The notes under the pieces were generated by a model. That model saw only the letters and a program-made list of their open reading frames with translations, did not search any database and was not told the DNA's origin. From Prorocentrum cordatum (lineage: Eukaryota; Sar; Dinophyceae; Prorocentrales; Prorocentraceae), in assembly GCA_963575745.1 (NCBI GenBank), contig CAUYUJ010019250.1:118501-182500 (forward strand): a DNA stretch of 64,000 nt, read 5' to 3'. The position numbers and the translations under genes are program-made. Shown one piece after another: positions 31,500-44,373 of the stretch; position 1 is the first letter of the stretch; every line of letters starts with the position of its first letter.

Positions 31500-33780
31500 C
31501 CGGACGGCATCTACTACACCCCCAAGGGGTCGGCGGTGCGGCGTAAGCCCAAGAAAAATTGATGAATCGTAAAATTGAGAGCGATGGTGTAGGGGAGAGT
31601 CATTGGGCATGAACGAGTAAAGATACAGGAGGACTGCATGGGATATGGCAAGGTCGAAGATCGGGCACAGGAGGCAAGATGATCGGGCAGGAGGGAAAAA
31701 TTACAGAGATACAGCGACAGGCAGAAAATCATATCGAAACAAACAGCGCGGATGGAGGAAGAGGATGATGAGGATGAGGAGAAGAAAGCAAGAAGACATG
31801 GAGGAGGAAGGGGGCAGAAAAAGGATGAAGGAATGGGGCATGGAGCCCATGGATCAGAAAAGCGTTGTTGCTCGAGTCGTGCTCACCCTCTCCACTAAAA
31901 TGTCCTGTCCCTGTCTCTGTGTATATCAGACGAGGCTCGTTGGAAATGCTTCATGCTGTGTTCTGTCGTCTCAGGGAATCATTTGGCCCAGTTTGGGTGC
32001 CTCATGGGGCTTCCTGGACGTCGGGAGGCGCAGAAGGAGGAAGGACCTTACAGGGGCGTTCTCGGAGGGGGGGGGGGGGGCTCAGGAGCTGCCTCGACGT
32101 GCGGGTCCATCGCGCCCCGATCGAACATTAGCTCCATGCGCTTGAGGGAGTCCAAAGAGGCCTGCAAAGCTATGAGAAACAACGGCATATACGGAAACAG
32201 CATAGACTGTCTGGATGGGTGAGGGAAAGGGGGTCTACCGCCGACCCAACAAATCCGCGAGCGCGGGCCTCCGACAGTCCATCTGTATGTAGCATCTGCT
32301 CTTCAGGAGCTCCCCAAGGGGCTCATATGGCTCATATACCCTCCTTCTCGTATATCGCCTATTCCTCCTGCTTCGCACCACAGAAGAAACTTCCACCAAA
32401 ACCGCTCACACAGCCCCCTCGCTTCGAGCTTGATCGGTCTCCAGCATCCTCATGCATGGCGCGCAAATCGCGAGGCGTACACCACTACACCGACAAGCAA
32501 CCAATAGACCACAGATACAACTGGAGCATGGCCGCAAAAACGTGGGTCAAGAACCCGAGCCCCCTCACCAAAAGCCGAAAGCCCCATTGAGCGTTCCAAG
32601 GCGAAGAGCTCAAACATGGAGAACACGAGGGTAACACGAGGGTACCTGGTACCCCTCCAAAGCTAGGGCTATTCTGAATCATCCTGCCAACTGTAACCTA
32701 TTATTCGGCCCGTGAGTCTGAACAAAACTGGGGACGACACCGACTGGCTCAAAAGTACACGCAGCGAGCCGACTGATGCAGCGGGAGGACACGGTGTGAG
32801 TGGACGCGGCGACTTGCGACTGCATCGCTATGAATCACGTGTCACGTGACCCACACTGCTGACCCTTTCTTTCTTACGTCTGGTTCACGTCGCGATGACG
32901 CCAGCAATGGAGCCCCTTTCCAATCAATTTGCAAAATTGGCATGATCACGCTGGGTAAGCAGCTCTTGTGGCCGGATCTGCCCCCCAACGGTTCAAGCAG
33001 CAGCTCTGCAGGGCGAGCAAGGTGAGTTCGTGTCGCGATGACGTCGGGGCCGGTGTCTGGTAGCGCGTGGACCGCTGTGTTGAGAGATCTCGGCTGTCCG
33101 ATGGCGCACATTCTTCGACATGTGCCAATTCTGGGCCACTGGCGTCGTTCAAGCTTGGAACACCCGCGATGGGATCGCCGCCGCGTTGACGCGGCGCGAA
33201 CCCGCCGTAGTCGTCCCGTGAACCTGGCACTTGCTGCTTGAACCGTCTGGACACAGACCAAGCCACAGGATCGACTCCTCTATCTCAAGCAAACAAACTC
33301 GGCCAGCTTCCCGACTGATGGGAATACGGCAGCAAAGCGAACCGGAACTGGCCAAATACAAGAGGAAGAGGAACAACACGACGACGACGGCGACAACGGC
33401 GGCTGCGGGTTCTCTCCTGTACCACAGATGGGTTCGTGGACGTCAGCGCCCTCTTCATAAGTGGTAGCATGGCCTCTGGAGAATAGGATTGACGTCGTCG
33501 TCGCCGCCGTCGACCTCGTAGAACGAGGGGTCGGAACACAAAGACCAAGAGGAGGGGAGACGCTGAAGCTGAGGAAGGAAACCCACAAGGAGCCAGAGCG
33601 CAAATGGAATGCATGAAGAAAACGAGGAAACACGGAACACAAATGGAGGCCTCGCTCCTGTCCTTCCCCCCCTCGTTCCCTTTCCGTTCCCCGTCCTTTT
33701 TGTCTCCCTCGCGGTGTTCTACTGTCTCCCCGCCCCTTCCCCGGTCCCTCCGCCGCCTTATTTTTCTCCCTCACATCTAC
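31500..33780. other. Mixed-composition DNA, no gene recognised
   Basis: Includes an A/G-rich tract at 31740-31830 and a G-run at 32068-32078. Short open frames on both strands have no recognisable domains. Possibly spacer. Confidence 0.45.
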
Positions 33781-33784
33781 TTCC

Positions 33785-34310
33785 CGCGCTTTCCGTCATC
33801 TGAGCCTACGGCTGCCTATCCCCCACACCCCCTGGTTATTTCCCCCGACGAACGGATCGCGACGCTACGCGCGCTTTCCGTCATCTGAGCCTACGGCTGC
33901 CTCCCCCCCACACTCACCTTGCTCCCGACTAACGGATCGCGACGCTACGCGCGCCTTCCGTCATCTGAGCGTAGGGCTGCCTCCCCCGCACACCCCCTTG
34001 TGATTGCTCCCGACGAACGGATCGCGACGCTACGCGCGCTTCCCGTTATCAGGGGTCGGGCTGCCTACCCCCCCTCCTTGATATTTCACCCGGCTTACGG
34101 ATCGCGAGGCTACGCGCGCTGTCCGTCATCTGGGTGCGGGGCTGCCTACCCCCCACACCACCCCTTATGATTGCTCCCGGCTAGTGGATCGCGACGATAC
34201 GCGCGCTATCCGTCATCTGGCGGTCGGGCTGCCCAACCCCCCACCCAACTAAATATTTCTCCCGACTCACGGATCGCGACGCTACGCGCGCTGTCCGTCA
34301 CCTCGTAGGC
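33785..34310 (+). repeat. ~80-bp satellite, six to seven copies
   Basis: CGGATCGCGACGCTACGCGC recurs near 33853, 33933, 34018, 34098, 34195 and 34270, followed by TTCCGTCATCTG and a CCCCCACACC-type tract. Spacing varies from 75 to 97 bp. Confidence 0.85.
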
Positions 34311-35849
34311 AACACGCATACACTCATCAGCATCCAGTCGCAGAGACAACTATATCATTGCTTCTCCGCGCCCTCTTCCTCAACCTCACCATCATTACAC
34401 GCCTCCTCTTCCCCGATCATTATCGCCGCCACCTAGAAGGGAGAGCGGGAAGAGGAACATTACCCATACTTTCGAGGTCGTGATCTCTCAGAGCATGGAA
34501 CGTCAGAGATCTTAGCCTCAGCCCGAGGACTGTGCGTTCATCGCAGTTTCTGTACCACGGGAACCATCACATCAACATGGTGCTAGCTCGCGCGAATGCG
34601 ATTCGTATCACGAGCCGAGTGAGAGAGATCGAGATGCAGATCAGCAACCCATATCGAGAGGGGTGAAGGCAGATGCTGCTCATCAGGGTTCAATGTGATG
34701 CCATAGTTCTACAAACAAAACAAAAAAGGCCGCGAGCGGGGGGAAGAGGGGAGAAAAGGAAAAGAGAGAGAGAGAGAAGAAGAAGGAGACAGTGGGAAGC
34801 AACCGGCCGTGAAATTGCTGATGGATGGCTGCTTGGTCAATCCTGGTCTCACCGCGAGCCGTGGTACATGAAACTGTCCTTTTGACCAGGATAGGCCTCC
34901 AAAGCCTGGGGAAGCCCAGCTGTCGCGTTCCTTACGCGACGCCTGACAGTATAGGTCTTCTCGACGACGCAGACGCAGTCGCCGCCGCTCCCAGACCTCT
35001 TGGCCTCGACCAGGAGAGTAGATGCACCATGCTAGGGCTCAAGACGGCCCCCACCAAGGAAGGAGGAGATATACGGCTGCCTTCTGAGGAGGATAGGGCG
35101 GGCCGTCGTCGTCCTCCTCCTCCTCCTTTTGACTCTGCGGGTTGCGCCGCAGGCGATGACCTCCTCCTCCTCCGCCTCCTCCTCCTCCGCCTCCTCCTGG
35201 TCCTCCTCCGCCTCCTACTCCTCCTCCTCCTCATTCTCCTCCATGCCTTTTCCATATAAATAACTTACCCCTGTCGCACCCCGAGGCCAGTTTTGAGGGC
35301 GGGCCGGGCGTTCCGCCTGAGACTTCCTCACCATTTATGACTCTGAAGCTTAAACATTGGCAACAGCTTCACAGATGGAGGGCGCGTCGTTTCAAAGTGT
35401 GGCTCTCGCCTTCGCGCGGCGCACATTCGTTAAACGAATCACAAGGGTTTCACGGATTGAGGGCGGGTCGTGTTCAAAATGTGGTTCTCGAACAATGTTT
35501 TGGCATGCTTCAGGGTCTTCAAACGGTTGCCTTCCAACGAGGCAGTTCCCTCAATGGAACTGAACCGTTGTGGGGGCCTATGAAGAGCTTGGAGGGTGGG
35601 TTTATTCCAACATCACTGATGACTCTTAGGTTTACAGTGGTCCTCTTCCTCCTCCTCCTCCTCATCCTCCTCCGCACCACTCTTCTCCCTCAATTTCTCC
35701 TGGAGCCCCCAAAAGCGAGAGGCCAGAGTTGCGCGACCACGGCCTTCACCATGGAGCTATGTTCGCCCTCGTCCACGTCGCCCGGCACGGCCATTGTCCA
35801 CCTAACCGGGCACGCGGCAGGCTGCATAACGTCCACAACAGAAGAAGAT
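34311..35849. other. Unique DNA with a CTC microsatellite, no gene recognised
   Basis: Contains a GA-rich tract at 34740-34790 and (CTC)n at 35158-35245. Around 35365-35490 a phrase GGAGGGCGCGTCGTTTCAAA is echoed by GAGGGCGGGTCGTGTTCAAA, a short diverged duplication. Confidence 0.45.
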
Positions 35850-36275
35850 ACAAACACACATGCATACACACACACGCACACACACAGGCGCGCACACACA
35901 CACAAAAACACACACACACACACACAAAAACACACACAGACACGGACACAGACACAAACACAGATACAGACACTGACACACACACACACACAAACACAAA
36001 CACAGACACAGACACAGACACAGACACAGACACAGACACAGACACGGACACGGACACGGACACGGACACAGACACAGACACAGACACAGACACAGACACA
36101 GACACAGGCACAGGCACAGGCACAGACACAGACACGGACACTGACACACACACGCGCGCGCACACACACACGCACTCACACACACACACACACAAACGCA
36201 CACACAAACGCACACACACACACACACGCAACACACACAACACACACACACACACACGCGCACACACAACACATG
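35850..36275. repeat. CA-rich repeat with an ACAGAC hexamer core
   Basis: (CA)n at both ends; the middle (about 35940-36150) is ACAGACACAGAC with ACGGAC and ACAGGC variants. No gene. Confidence 0.95.
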
Positions 36276-36439
36276 TACATGCTCGACTTGGCCTCCCGCC
36301 TCGCCCTGGACACCCATGCGACGCTAGGGCTTCCCTGGGCTCACCGACTGCAGAAAACATGTGTTTTTCCCCACATGCTTCGTGGGGTTCTGGTTTTCTT
36401 CACTGCCGCGCCGCACCCGCGACACACACCTCATTTTCT

Positions 36440-36598
36440 TACAGCACAGCTCAGCACAGCACAACACATCACAGCACAGCACAGCTCAGCGCAGCACACA
36501 GCTCAGCTCAGCTCAGCACACAGCACAGCTCAGCACAGCTCTGCACAGCTCAGCACAGCCCAGCACGGCTCAGCTCAGCTCAGCGCAGCACAGCTCGT
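36440..36598. repeat. CAGCACAGCT decamer repeat
   Basis: Mixture of CAGCACAGCT and CAGCTCAGCT words leading straight into the 90-bp array. Confidence 0.9.
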
Positions 36599-39465
36599 GG
36601 CACTTTCTCGACACCACAGGGGGTGCGCAGGGGGTGGTCTCTCAGCTCGGCCGTTATCCACGACACTGGCGCAATGCCCAGCAGGCGTGGCACTTTCTCG
36701 ACACCACAGGGGGTGCGCAGGGGGTGGTCTCTCAGCTCGGCCGCTATCCACGACACTGGCGCCAAGCCTAGCAGGCGTAGCGCTTTCTCGACACCAAAGG
36801 GGGTGCGCAGGGGGTGGTCTCTCAGCTCGGCCGCTATCTACGACACTGGCGCAAAGCCCAGCAGGCGTGGCACTTTGTCGACACCACAGGGGGTGCGCAG
36901 GGGGTGGTCTCTCACCGCGGTCCCAATCCACGACACTGGCGCAAAGCCTCGCAGGCGTGGCACTTTCTCGACACCAAAGGGGGTGGGCAGGGGTGGTCTC
37001 TCAGCTCGGCCGCTATCCACGACACTGGCGCAAAGCCTAGCAGGCGTGGCACGCTCTCGACACCACAGGGGGTGCGCAGGGGGTGGTCTCTCAGCTCGGT
37101 CCCAATCCACGACACTGGCGCAAAGCCTAGCAGGCGCGGCACTTTCTCGACACCAAAGGGGGTGCGCAGGGGGTGGTCTCTCAGCTCGGCCGCTACCCAC
37201 GACACTGGCGCAAAGCCTAGCAGGCGTAGCACTTTCTCGACACCACAGGGGGTGCCCAGGGGTGGTCTCTCAGCTCGGCCAATATCCACGACACTGGCGC
37301 AAAGCCTAGCAGGCGTGGCACTCGCGACACCACAGGGGGTGCGCAGCTCTCAGCTCGGCCGCTATCCACGACACTGGCGCAAAGCCTAGCAGGCGTGGCA
37401 CTTTCTCGACACCACAAGCAGGGGGTGGTCTCTCGCAGCTCTCAGCTCGGCCGCTATCCACGACACTGGCGCAAAGCCTAGCAGGCGTGGCACTTTCTCG
37501 ACACCACAGGGGGTGCGCAGGGGGTGGTCTCTCAGCTCGGCCGCTATCCACGACACTGGCGCAAACCTAGCAGGCGTGGCACTTTCTCGACACCACAGGG
37601 GGTGCGCAGGGGGTGGTCTCTCAGCTCGGCCGCTATCCACGACACTGGCGCAAAGGCTAGCAGGCGTGGCACTTTCTCGACACCACAGGGGGTGCGCAGG
37701 GGGTGGTCTCTCAGCTCGGCCGCTATCCACGACACTGGCGCAAAGCCTAGCAGGCGTGGCACTTTCTCGACACCACAGGGGGTGCGCAGGGGGTGGTCTC
37801 TCAGCTCGGCCGCTATCCACGACACTGGCGCAAAGCTAGCAGGCGTGGCACTTTCTCGACACCACAGGGGGTGCGCAGGGGGTGGTCTCTCAGCTCGGCC
37901 GCTATCCACGACACTGGCGCAAAGCCTAGCAGGCGTGGCACTTTCTCGACACCACACGGGGTGCGCAGGGGGTGGTCTCTCAGCTCGGCCGCTATCCACG
38001 ACACTGGCGCAAAGCCTAGCAGGCGTGGCACTTTCTCGACACCACAGGGGGTGCGCAGGGGGTGGTCTCTCAGCTCGGCCGCTATCCACGACACTGGCGC
38101 AAAGCCTAGCAGGCGTGGCACTTTCTCGACACCACAGGGGGTGGCAGGGGGTGGTCTCTCAGCTCGGCCGCTATCCACGACACTGGCGCAAAGGCTAGCA
38201 GGCGTGGCACTTTCTCGACACCACAGGGGGTGCGCAGGGGGTGGTCTCTCAGCTCGGCCGCTATCCACGACACTGGCGCAAAGCCTAGCAGGCGTGGCAC
38301 TTTCTCGACACCAAAGGGGGTGGGCAGGGGGTGGTCTCTCAGCTCGGCCGCTATCCACGACACTGGCGCAAAGCCTAGCAGGCGTGGCACTTTCTCGACA
38401 CCACAGGGGGTGCGCAGGGGGTGGTCTCTCAGCTCGGCCGCTATCCACGACACTGGCGCAAAGCCTAGCAGGCGTGGCACTTTCTCGACACCACAGGGGA
38501 TGCGCAGGGGGTGGTCTCTCAGCTCGGCCGCTATCCACGACACTGGCGCAAAGCCTAGCAGGCGTGGCACTTTCTCGACACCAAAGGGGGTGGGCAGGGG
38601 GTGGTCTCTCAGCTCGGCCGCTATCCACGACACTGGCGCAAAGCCTAGCAGGCGTGGCACTTTCTCGACACCACAGGGGGTGCGCAGGGGGTGGTCTCTC
38701 AGCTCGGCCGCTATCCACGACGCTGGCGCAAAGCCTAGCAGGCGTGGCACTTTCTCGACACCACGCGAGGTGCGCAGGGGGTGGTCTCTCAGCTCGGCCG
38801 CTGTCCACGACACTGGCGCAAAGCCTAGCAGGCGTGGCACTTTCTCGACACCACACGAGGTGCGCAGGAGGTGGTCTCTCAGCTCGGCCGCTATCCACGA
38901 CACTGGCGCAAAGCCTAGCAGGCGTGGCACTTTCTCGGCACCACAGGGGGTGCGCAGGGGGTGGTCTCTCAGCTCGGCCGCTGTCCACGACACTGGCGCA
39001 AAGCATAGTGGGCGTAGCACTTTCTCGACCCCACAGGGTGTGCGCAGGGGGTGGTCTCTCAGTTCGGCCGCCATCCACGACACTGGCGCAAAGCCTAGCA
39101 GGCGTGGCACTTTCTCGACACCACAGGGGGTGGGCAGAGGGTGGTCTCTCAGCTCGGCCGCTATCCACGACACTGGCGCAAAGCTTTGCAACCGTGGCAC
39201 TTTCTCGACACCACAGGGGGTGCGCAGGGGGTGGTCTCTCAGCTCGGCCGCTATCCACGGCACTGGCGCAAAGGCTAGCAGGCGCAGCACTTTCTCGACA
39301 CCGCAGGGGGTGCGCAGGGGGTGGTCTCTCAGCTCGGCCGCTATCCACGACACTGGCGCAAAGGCTAGCAGGCGCGGCACTTTCTCGACGCCGCAGGGGG
39401 TGCGCAGGGGGTGGTCTCTCAGCTCGGCCGCCATCCGCGACACTTGCGCAAGGCCTAGCAGGGAA
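36598..39465. repeat. 90-bp satellite, about 32 copies
   Basis: The unit contains CTCAGCTCGGCCGCTATCCA, GACACTGGCGCAAAGCCTAG and CAGGCGTGGCACTTTCTCGA. From about 38190 every copy is exactly 90 bp; earlier copies have small indels. Since 90 is divisible by three, at least two frames per strand stay open for 400-577 codons, giving 30-residue repeats (plus strand ...SRHHRGCAGGGLSARPL..., minus strand ...DSGRAERPPPAHPLWCR...). Differences between copies (CACAGG/CAAAGG, GTGCGC/GTGGGC) change amino acids and show no frame preference, so I treat it as a satellite. Confidence 0.95.
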
Positions 39466-39499
39466 CATTCGCGACGAGGGCCCAGAACGCAGGATTGTG

Positions 39500-39522
39500 T
39501 GTATATATATATATATATATAC
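39500..39522. repeat. (TA)n microsatellite
   Basis: TA dinucleotides just after the end of the 90-bp array. Confidence 0.9.
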
Positions 39523-39761
39523 ATAAGCAAACACATAAGATTTAAATTAAGTATGCGGGGTTCCTCGGTAGCGTAATTCCCGTCGATCGGCGCGCACGTC
39601 GCTCTTAAGCGCCGTTTTCGGTGACGAAGAATATTGCAACAGCCAACGCGCAGGGACGCCGGGGGGGCTCTGATATTCGGCATGCCGGAACGACGACATG
39701 TTTACCCAGATGGGGCAGTTGGAGCACGCCTCGTCTGGCTGACCTTTTTTTGTGTGTATTT

Positions 39762-39890
<129 letters not shown>

Positions 39891-39899
39891 TCGTTTCCG

Positions 39900-42800
39900 C
39901 TGCAGGTGACTCCTGTCCGTTCCGAAGGTGAGGATAAAGAGCAGAAGGAAGAGGATTAGTAGGAGGACGACGGCAAGGTTGGTCTGTAACGCAAAATGGC
40001 TTGCCTACGCTTGCTCCCCTATGAAGCTGAGGATCAGTGGGCGGGCAAAGCTTGAGCTTATCGAGAACAAAAGGGCAAGCGAAAGGCCTCGGCAAGCATA
40101 GTTCCAAAACTGCCGCGATACACTACATTCCACGTTTCCAACCAAAATCAAGCCTGGGCCCCTTGATGACGCATTATATATATACACACATGTATACACG
40201 AATTGGGTTCTAGATGGCCGTGGCCAACGATGGCGCTGTGGACGCAGAGACCCGCATCCAGGAGTAGCACGGAGGCCCCGCAGCGCAAGGGCCCGAACTA
40301 CTCCCAGGGAGTTGATGCCCAAGGGCGGTGGGTGCATTGTTCAAAATCGGCCGAACGCCTGAGCCCAACTCGCCACGAGCATCGGACAGAACGAGAGGCA
40401 CACGGGGGCGCGCCATGGAATCGCCCTACAATCGGCGCGATGGCGGCGAAAGAAGAGACTGACGTTGATGCCGCTTCTACGGGCGGCGGCGCTGGGCGAC
40501 CTGTAGCGCGGGGCCCGAGCCACGCCCCGGGATTTGACGCCTCCTTTCCACGATGGGAAAGGGCCGCCGCGGAGGAAGGGGGCGGAGGCCCAGAGGCGTC
40601 GCGGGGCGTGGTCCCCAGGGCCCCCGCAGGACGCGGCCGGCGTCGAGGCCCGCCCGCCGCGCTGCGCTCCGCTCGCCCCGCCGCTCAGGCACCGCCGCTC
40701 CCACTGCCGCGCTGCGCCGCGCATTGAGGGCACGGGCGCGGCCTCGACGCCCCGCCCGTCGGGCGCACCGCGGCTGAGGGCATCCACCCCGCCCAAGGCC
40801 CCCCGCCGCCGCTGCGGCGAGGGGGGGGGGGGGGCGGGGAGGCAGAAGTGGGAGGGGGGGCGCCGCCCCGCAGCGGCGCCGGGTGGAAGCCCAATGCCCC
40901 GCAGGCGCGCCATCAGTCCATGCGCTGGGCCCCCCGCCCCGAAGGGCCGCATGGGGCCCGGCGCGCCGCCGCCGCCGCCTCGAGTTCCGCCCGCGCGACG
41001 TCGCCCGAGACGCGCTGGCCGATGCTGTCGCCGCGGCGCCAGGCGCTCGCGCGCGCGCGACCCCTCCGGCCGCGCCCCGCCGCGCGCGCCCTGTCTCCTC
41101 GACGATCGACTCGCATGGTCAATTCGGCGCCTGCATTATCTCGTCGAGCACGCGTCGCTTCAGGCCCGCGGCTGCCGCGCGGATGCTGAGGGGCTCGTCG
41201 AAGTCCGTGGTCAACGCGCGGTAGCCAATCCTGGACTCGGCGCAATATCGCGAGATCTCGGCCCCGCCGAAAGCTCGACGAGGGAAACCGGCATCGGCCG
41301 CTTAATCGACGCAGCCCTGTTCACCGCGCGAGCGTCCCCCAGGTTGTCCGTCGACCCCGCCATCCCCAGGTTCGCCCTCTGTCGGCGCCCTTCGGGCGTC
41401 GCGGACAGCTCCGCGCAAGGGGTCGCGCCGAAAGGCCCGAGCGCCGCGACGACCCCGCGCGGGACTCTCGCCTTGGCCCGCGACCAAAGGAACGCCCCCA
41501 GTCTGTCTGCGAGGGCCCCCCCGGCCCCCCCGTGGACCTCTATCCTCGTCTGATGCCAAGAAGCTCGCTCGGGCCAGTGCCAGCCAGATGCCGCGTCGCC
41601 GCCAGCCTGAACGGGGCGCGTTCTGCGGCCCCCCATCCGCCCGTAGCTCTCGCGACCCCGTCAAAGAGATCGGACATCGGCTAGGTCCAGTTCGGGGGCG
41701 TCGGAGGGCCCGGGTGCTAGCGGCCACAGGGCCCTCGACGCGCTCGCCGCAGCGCGGCTGCCCTGCGCCATCAGATTGGCGCGGGGGTCTCGCGGCCGCG
41801 CGCCTCCCCCTCCGCCGCGCCGCAACGATGGCGCCCGCGTGGCAAATTGGGCCCAGGCGCACCGCTTGCGAGATCATCGGCGATGCGAGAATGCATCGCC
41901 GCCCTGGAAATATCGATGACCCCACTTGCGCTTCGGGCGCAGGGGGCGGGGCGAGCCAAAAAAACGCAACCGCCCTCTGAAGGCGCAAATATGCAATCCA
42001 AGGCGCGCCCGCACTCCCAACCGACGTCTGCCATCAAGGAGAATCAAAGATGGCGCCGCGGCCACGGCAGACGCGCCGACGCACTTATTTGGGGGGCGCA
42101 CAAGTAACCAGTCACCCAAACGCGCATGGTTGAGGCAAGCGGCCATATGTGGTGTCATTTTGGCACAGCATTCTGAAACTATGCGGGTGCTCTCTTACAG
42201 GCCTATTGGGCCTCCTGGGGGGCTCAGAAAGCCGCCACTTGCCCTCGTAGAGACATTGAGGACCCCCCAGGCCCGAGAGGGCACTGGCCAGTACTGCATG
42301 CAACTCCGCCTGGCGGAGCTGGACCGGGGGCTCAATGGGGCCCTCCTTGGACGCCTCTGCCGGCTCTTTCAGGTCTGCAAGATTGCTCTGCGCAAGCCAC
42401 GCGCAGACCCCAAGAGAAGGCCCCAGGAGGCCCATTGGCGACGCTAATAGCGAGGCCAATGGCGGCGCGAACGGCGTCGCTAATGGCAACCCTGATAGCG
42501 AAACCTGATGGCGACGCTGATCGCGACACTCATGGCGGCACCAATGATGAAACATAGTACGGCATGGGGGATCCTCACACTGGACTGGCGCAGGGGGCAG
42601 GGCCTTCCTTTGGGATTTTTCGGGTCGGAGCGGGCCCACCCAAGCAAACTGGGCCGCGAAAGCGCAGTGGGCGCTGGCGCGCGAACCAGACGGGACACGG
42701 GAGACACGAGCATCTACACAGGGTCGACAAACGCCACTCGACATCGAGATCGGCATGTGATTTCTTACATATGCGACAACTGCACTTAACCTGTCGAGAG

Positions 42801-44370
42801 CGGGCGGGAGAGGTGACACCTGATGGCATCGCCGTCGAGCTCCGAGAGCGCCTCGAACGGGCCCTGCCTCGTCGGGGGCCAAAGAGCGCGATGGCGATCT
42901 TTGCGCCGCAACACTTGACGGAGATGGGGTGGGCCCATTTGCTCGGCGGGCGCTTGCAGCCGCGTGGTGTAGATGTCACCCTTGCCGAGCGGGCTGCCAT
43001 CGATGGGCGGGGCGGGGCCTCCTTCGGCGCCCCCTCGACCTCGCCCCTCGCCCTCGCCCTGCTTCCTGAGGAGCGGGGCTGGCTTGCGGCCCCGGGCGCA
43101 GCCCCCCCCTCGCGCGATGGGCGGCGAGCCGCTCAGCCGCGCTGTCTGCGCCCTGCGCGCCCCATTCGCGCAACTGCAGGGGCCGGGCCACGGCGCAACC
43201 CGGTCTCGACCGCGGCCCTGCCCCGCCTGCGCTCGAATGACTTGAGCCTGGCGGGCGGCGGCGGCAGCGGCCCGCAGCGCGCGCCCAGCGCGTCGAACTG
43301 CGGTCTCCCACAGAGGGGCCGCGCGTCGGTGGTCAGCTCCGGAAACTGACCGACGAGGCCCGTCGGTTTCGGGCACGGCGCGCACGCGGGCGCGGCTCAG
43401 GTGAAGGGCCGCCGCGTGCGAGCCATCGAGAGCGAGGAGCTCGTGAATCACTGGCAACTCCCCCGTGCTGACAGGGCGCTGACTGCAGATCGCGCGCCTG
43501 CCTGAACGGCGCCGAAGTCCCCGGTATGCCCCGGGAGGCCGGCCGCCGGCCTGCCGCTCGCACGCGGGGCCTTGGCGGGCAAAGCCGGCCAGTTGGCCGG
43601 GGCCCTGGCGCCTCGGCGCCTCTTGCCCGCCTTGCCCCGGGAAGCCTCGTGGTCGCGATTCTGACCGCGCTGGGCGCGGGCCCCGGCGGCGCATCCACGG
43701 CGCTCGTCGCCGGGGGCTGCGGGGGGCATGCGCCGCGAGCGCGCCCCGCTCGCCTGCCGCCAGCCGCTTGAGGTAGTCACCCTGCAGCGCTGCGTCGGAG
43801 GGATTGGCGTCGTCCGACCCGGCCAGGCCCGCCCCCTCCAAGCGCGCGGATGCGCCGAGGCTGCGCGCGAAAGCCGCGACGTCTGCCCGTCGCTTGCGCC
43901 CCGCGGCATTCAAGAGCACCCCCGGCTGCGGCGGCGCCCTGCGGCCCGCCCCGTGGGCCCTGACAGCCGCCTGGCCCCGCTTCTCCGCGCCCTCCGCGTC
44001 GCGCCCCCGGCATGGGCGCACGGCGGTGCGTCTCGCACTTGGGCCTCGCGCGCGGGCGCCAGGGCGACCTCGCGGAGGTGGCGCTCGCCCCGGGGGGTCG
44101 CGCGGCATCTCTCCATTGCCGATGACCTGTCTGGCGGGTCGCCGCTCAGTCCCCCCGTCGGCGCGGCGCCCGCCTCGAGGCCGCGCGGGGTCGCATTGGG
44201 CCGCGCTGGCACGCGCCCTGCGGAGGCCGCCCGCTTCGCTCCGCGGGGGGCGCGGGCTGCCCTCGCGCGGAGCCCTGGCGGGCGGGCGCGGCCGCGCGGG
44301 GCCGATGGGCCCGATGCCGCCGACGGCGGCGGCGGGGGGCGCAGTCGCCCTAGCCCTGCCCAGAGGGAAA
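39900..44370. other. Extremely GC-rich DNA, no convincing gene
   Basis: Frames are open almost everywhere on both strands because stops are rare. Protein-like stretches exist, for example plus-strand QYCMQLRLAELDRGLNGALL near 42290-42350, but I cannot link them. A degenerate ~18-bp repeat (AATGGCGACGCTGATAGCGA-like) lies at 42430-42550. Confidence 0.4.
42786..44108 (-). CDS. Long GC-rich open frame, hypothetical
   Basis: Open for 440 codons on the minus strand. Most of it is Arg/Ala/Gly/Pro-rich and could be chance, since neighbouring frames are also long here. Two stretches have better balance: DDANPSDAALQGDYLKRLAA and STGELPVIHELLALDGSHAA. No known domain, signal peptide or membrane segment is visible. 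I give it only because it is the longest frame in the block; it may equally be non-coding. Confidence 0.15.
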   Translation of the reverse strand: MPRDPPGRAPPPRGRPGARARGPSARRTAVRPCRGRDAEGAEKRGQAAVRAHGAGRRAPPQPGVLLNAAGRKRRADVAAFARSLGASARLEGAGLAGSDDANPSDAALQGDYLKRLAAGERGALAAHAPRSPRRRAPWMRRRGPRPARSESRPRGFPGQGGQEAPRRQGPGQLAGFARQGPACERQAGGRPPGAYRGLRRRSGRRAICSQRPVSTGELPVIHELLALDGSHAAALHLSRARVRAVPETDGPRRSVSGADHRRAAPLWETAVRRAGRALRAAAAAARQAQVIRAQAGQGRGRDRVAPWPGPCSCANGARRAQTARLSGSPPIARGGGCARGRKPAPLLRKQGEGEGRGRGGAEGGPAPPIDGSPLGKGDIYTTRLQAPAEQMGPPHLRQVLRRKDRHRALWPPTRQGPFEALSELDGDAIRCHLSRPLSTG

Positions 44371-44373
44371 GCG

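Larger units (their letters stand above)
25740..31500. repeat. Tandem ~1-kb composite repeat units
   Basis: Alternates three parts: 11-12-bp arrays, a constant segment ending TTCGGCCTTCCGACGGCCC (near 26075, 26940, 27955, 28905, 29955, 31180) and the hairpin module (26375, 28335, 29350, 30330, tail only at 27530). Constant segments are spaced about 865-1225 bp, mostly about 1 kb, so the whole composite was amplified. Degenerate copies run to about 31450. Confidence 0.8.

Noticed and set aside
34932-35259. Arg-rich and Leu-rich frames at 35 kb
   Set aside because: Both arise from a CTC/GAG microsatellite.
35690-36360. Cys/Val and Thr-Asp repeat peptides
   Set aside because: Products of CA and ACAGAC microsatellites in all frames.
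36598-39534. Open frames of 448-577 codons on both strands as genes
   Set aside because: They result from a 90-bp unit, divisible by three, with few stops; copies vary without frame preference.
40341-41988. Overlapping long frames on both strands at 40-42 kb as genes
   Set aside because: GC content is so high that stops are rare; peptides are Arg/Ala/Pro-rich with no domain.
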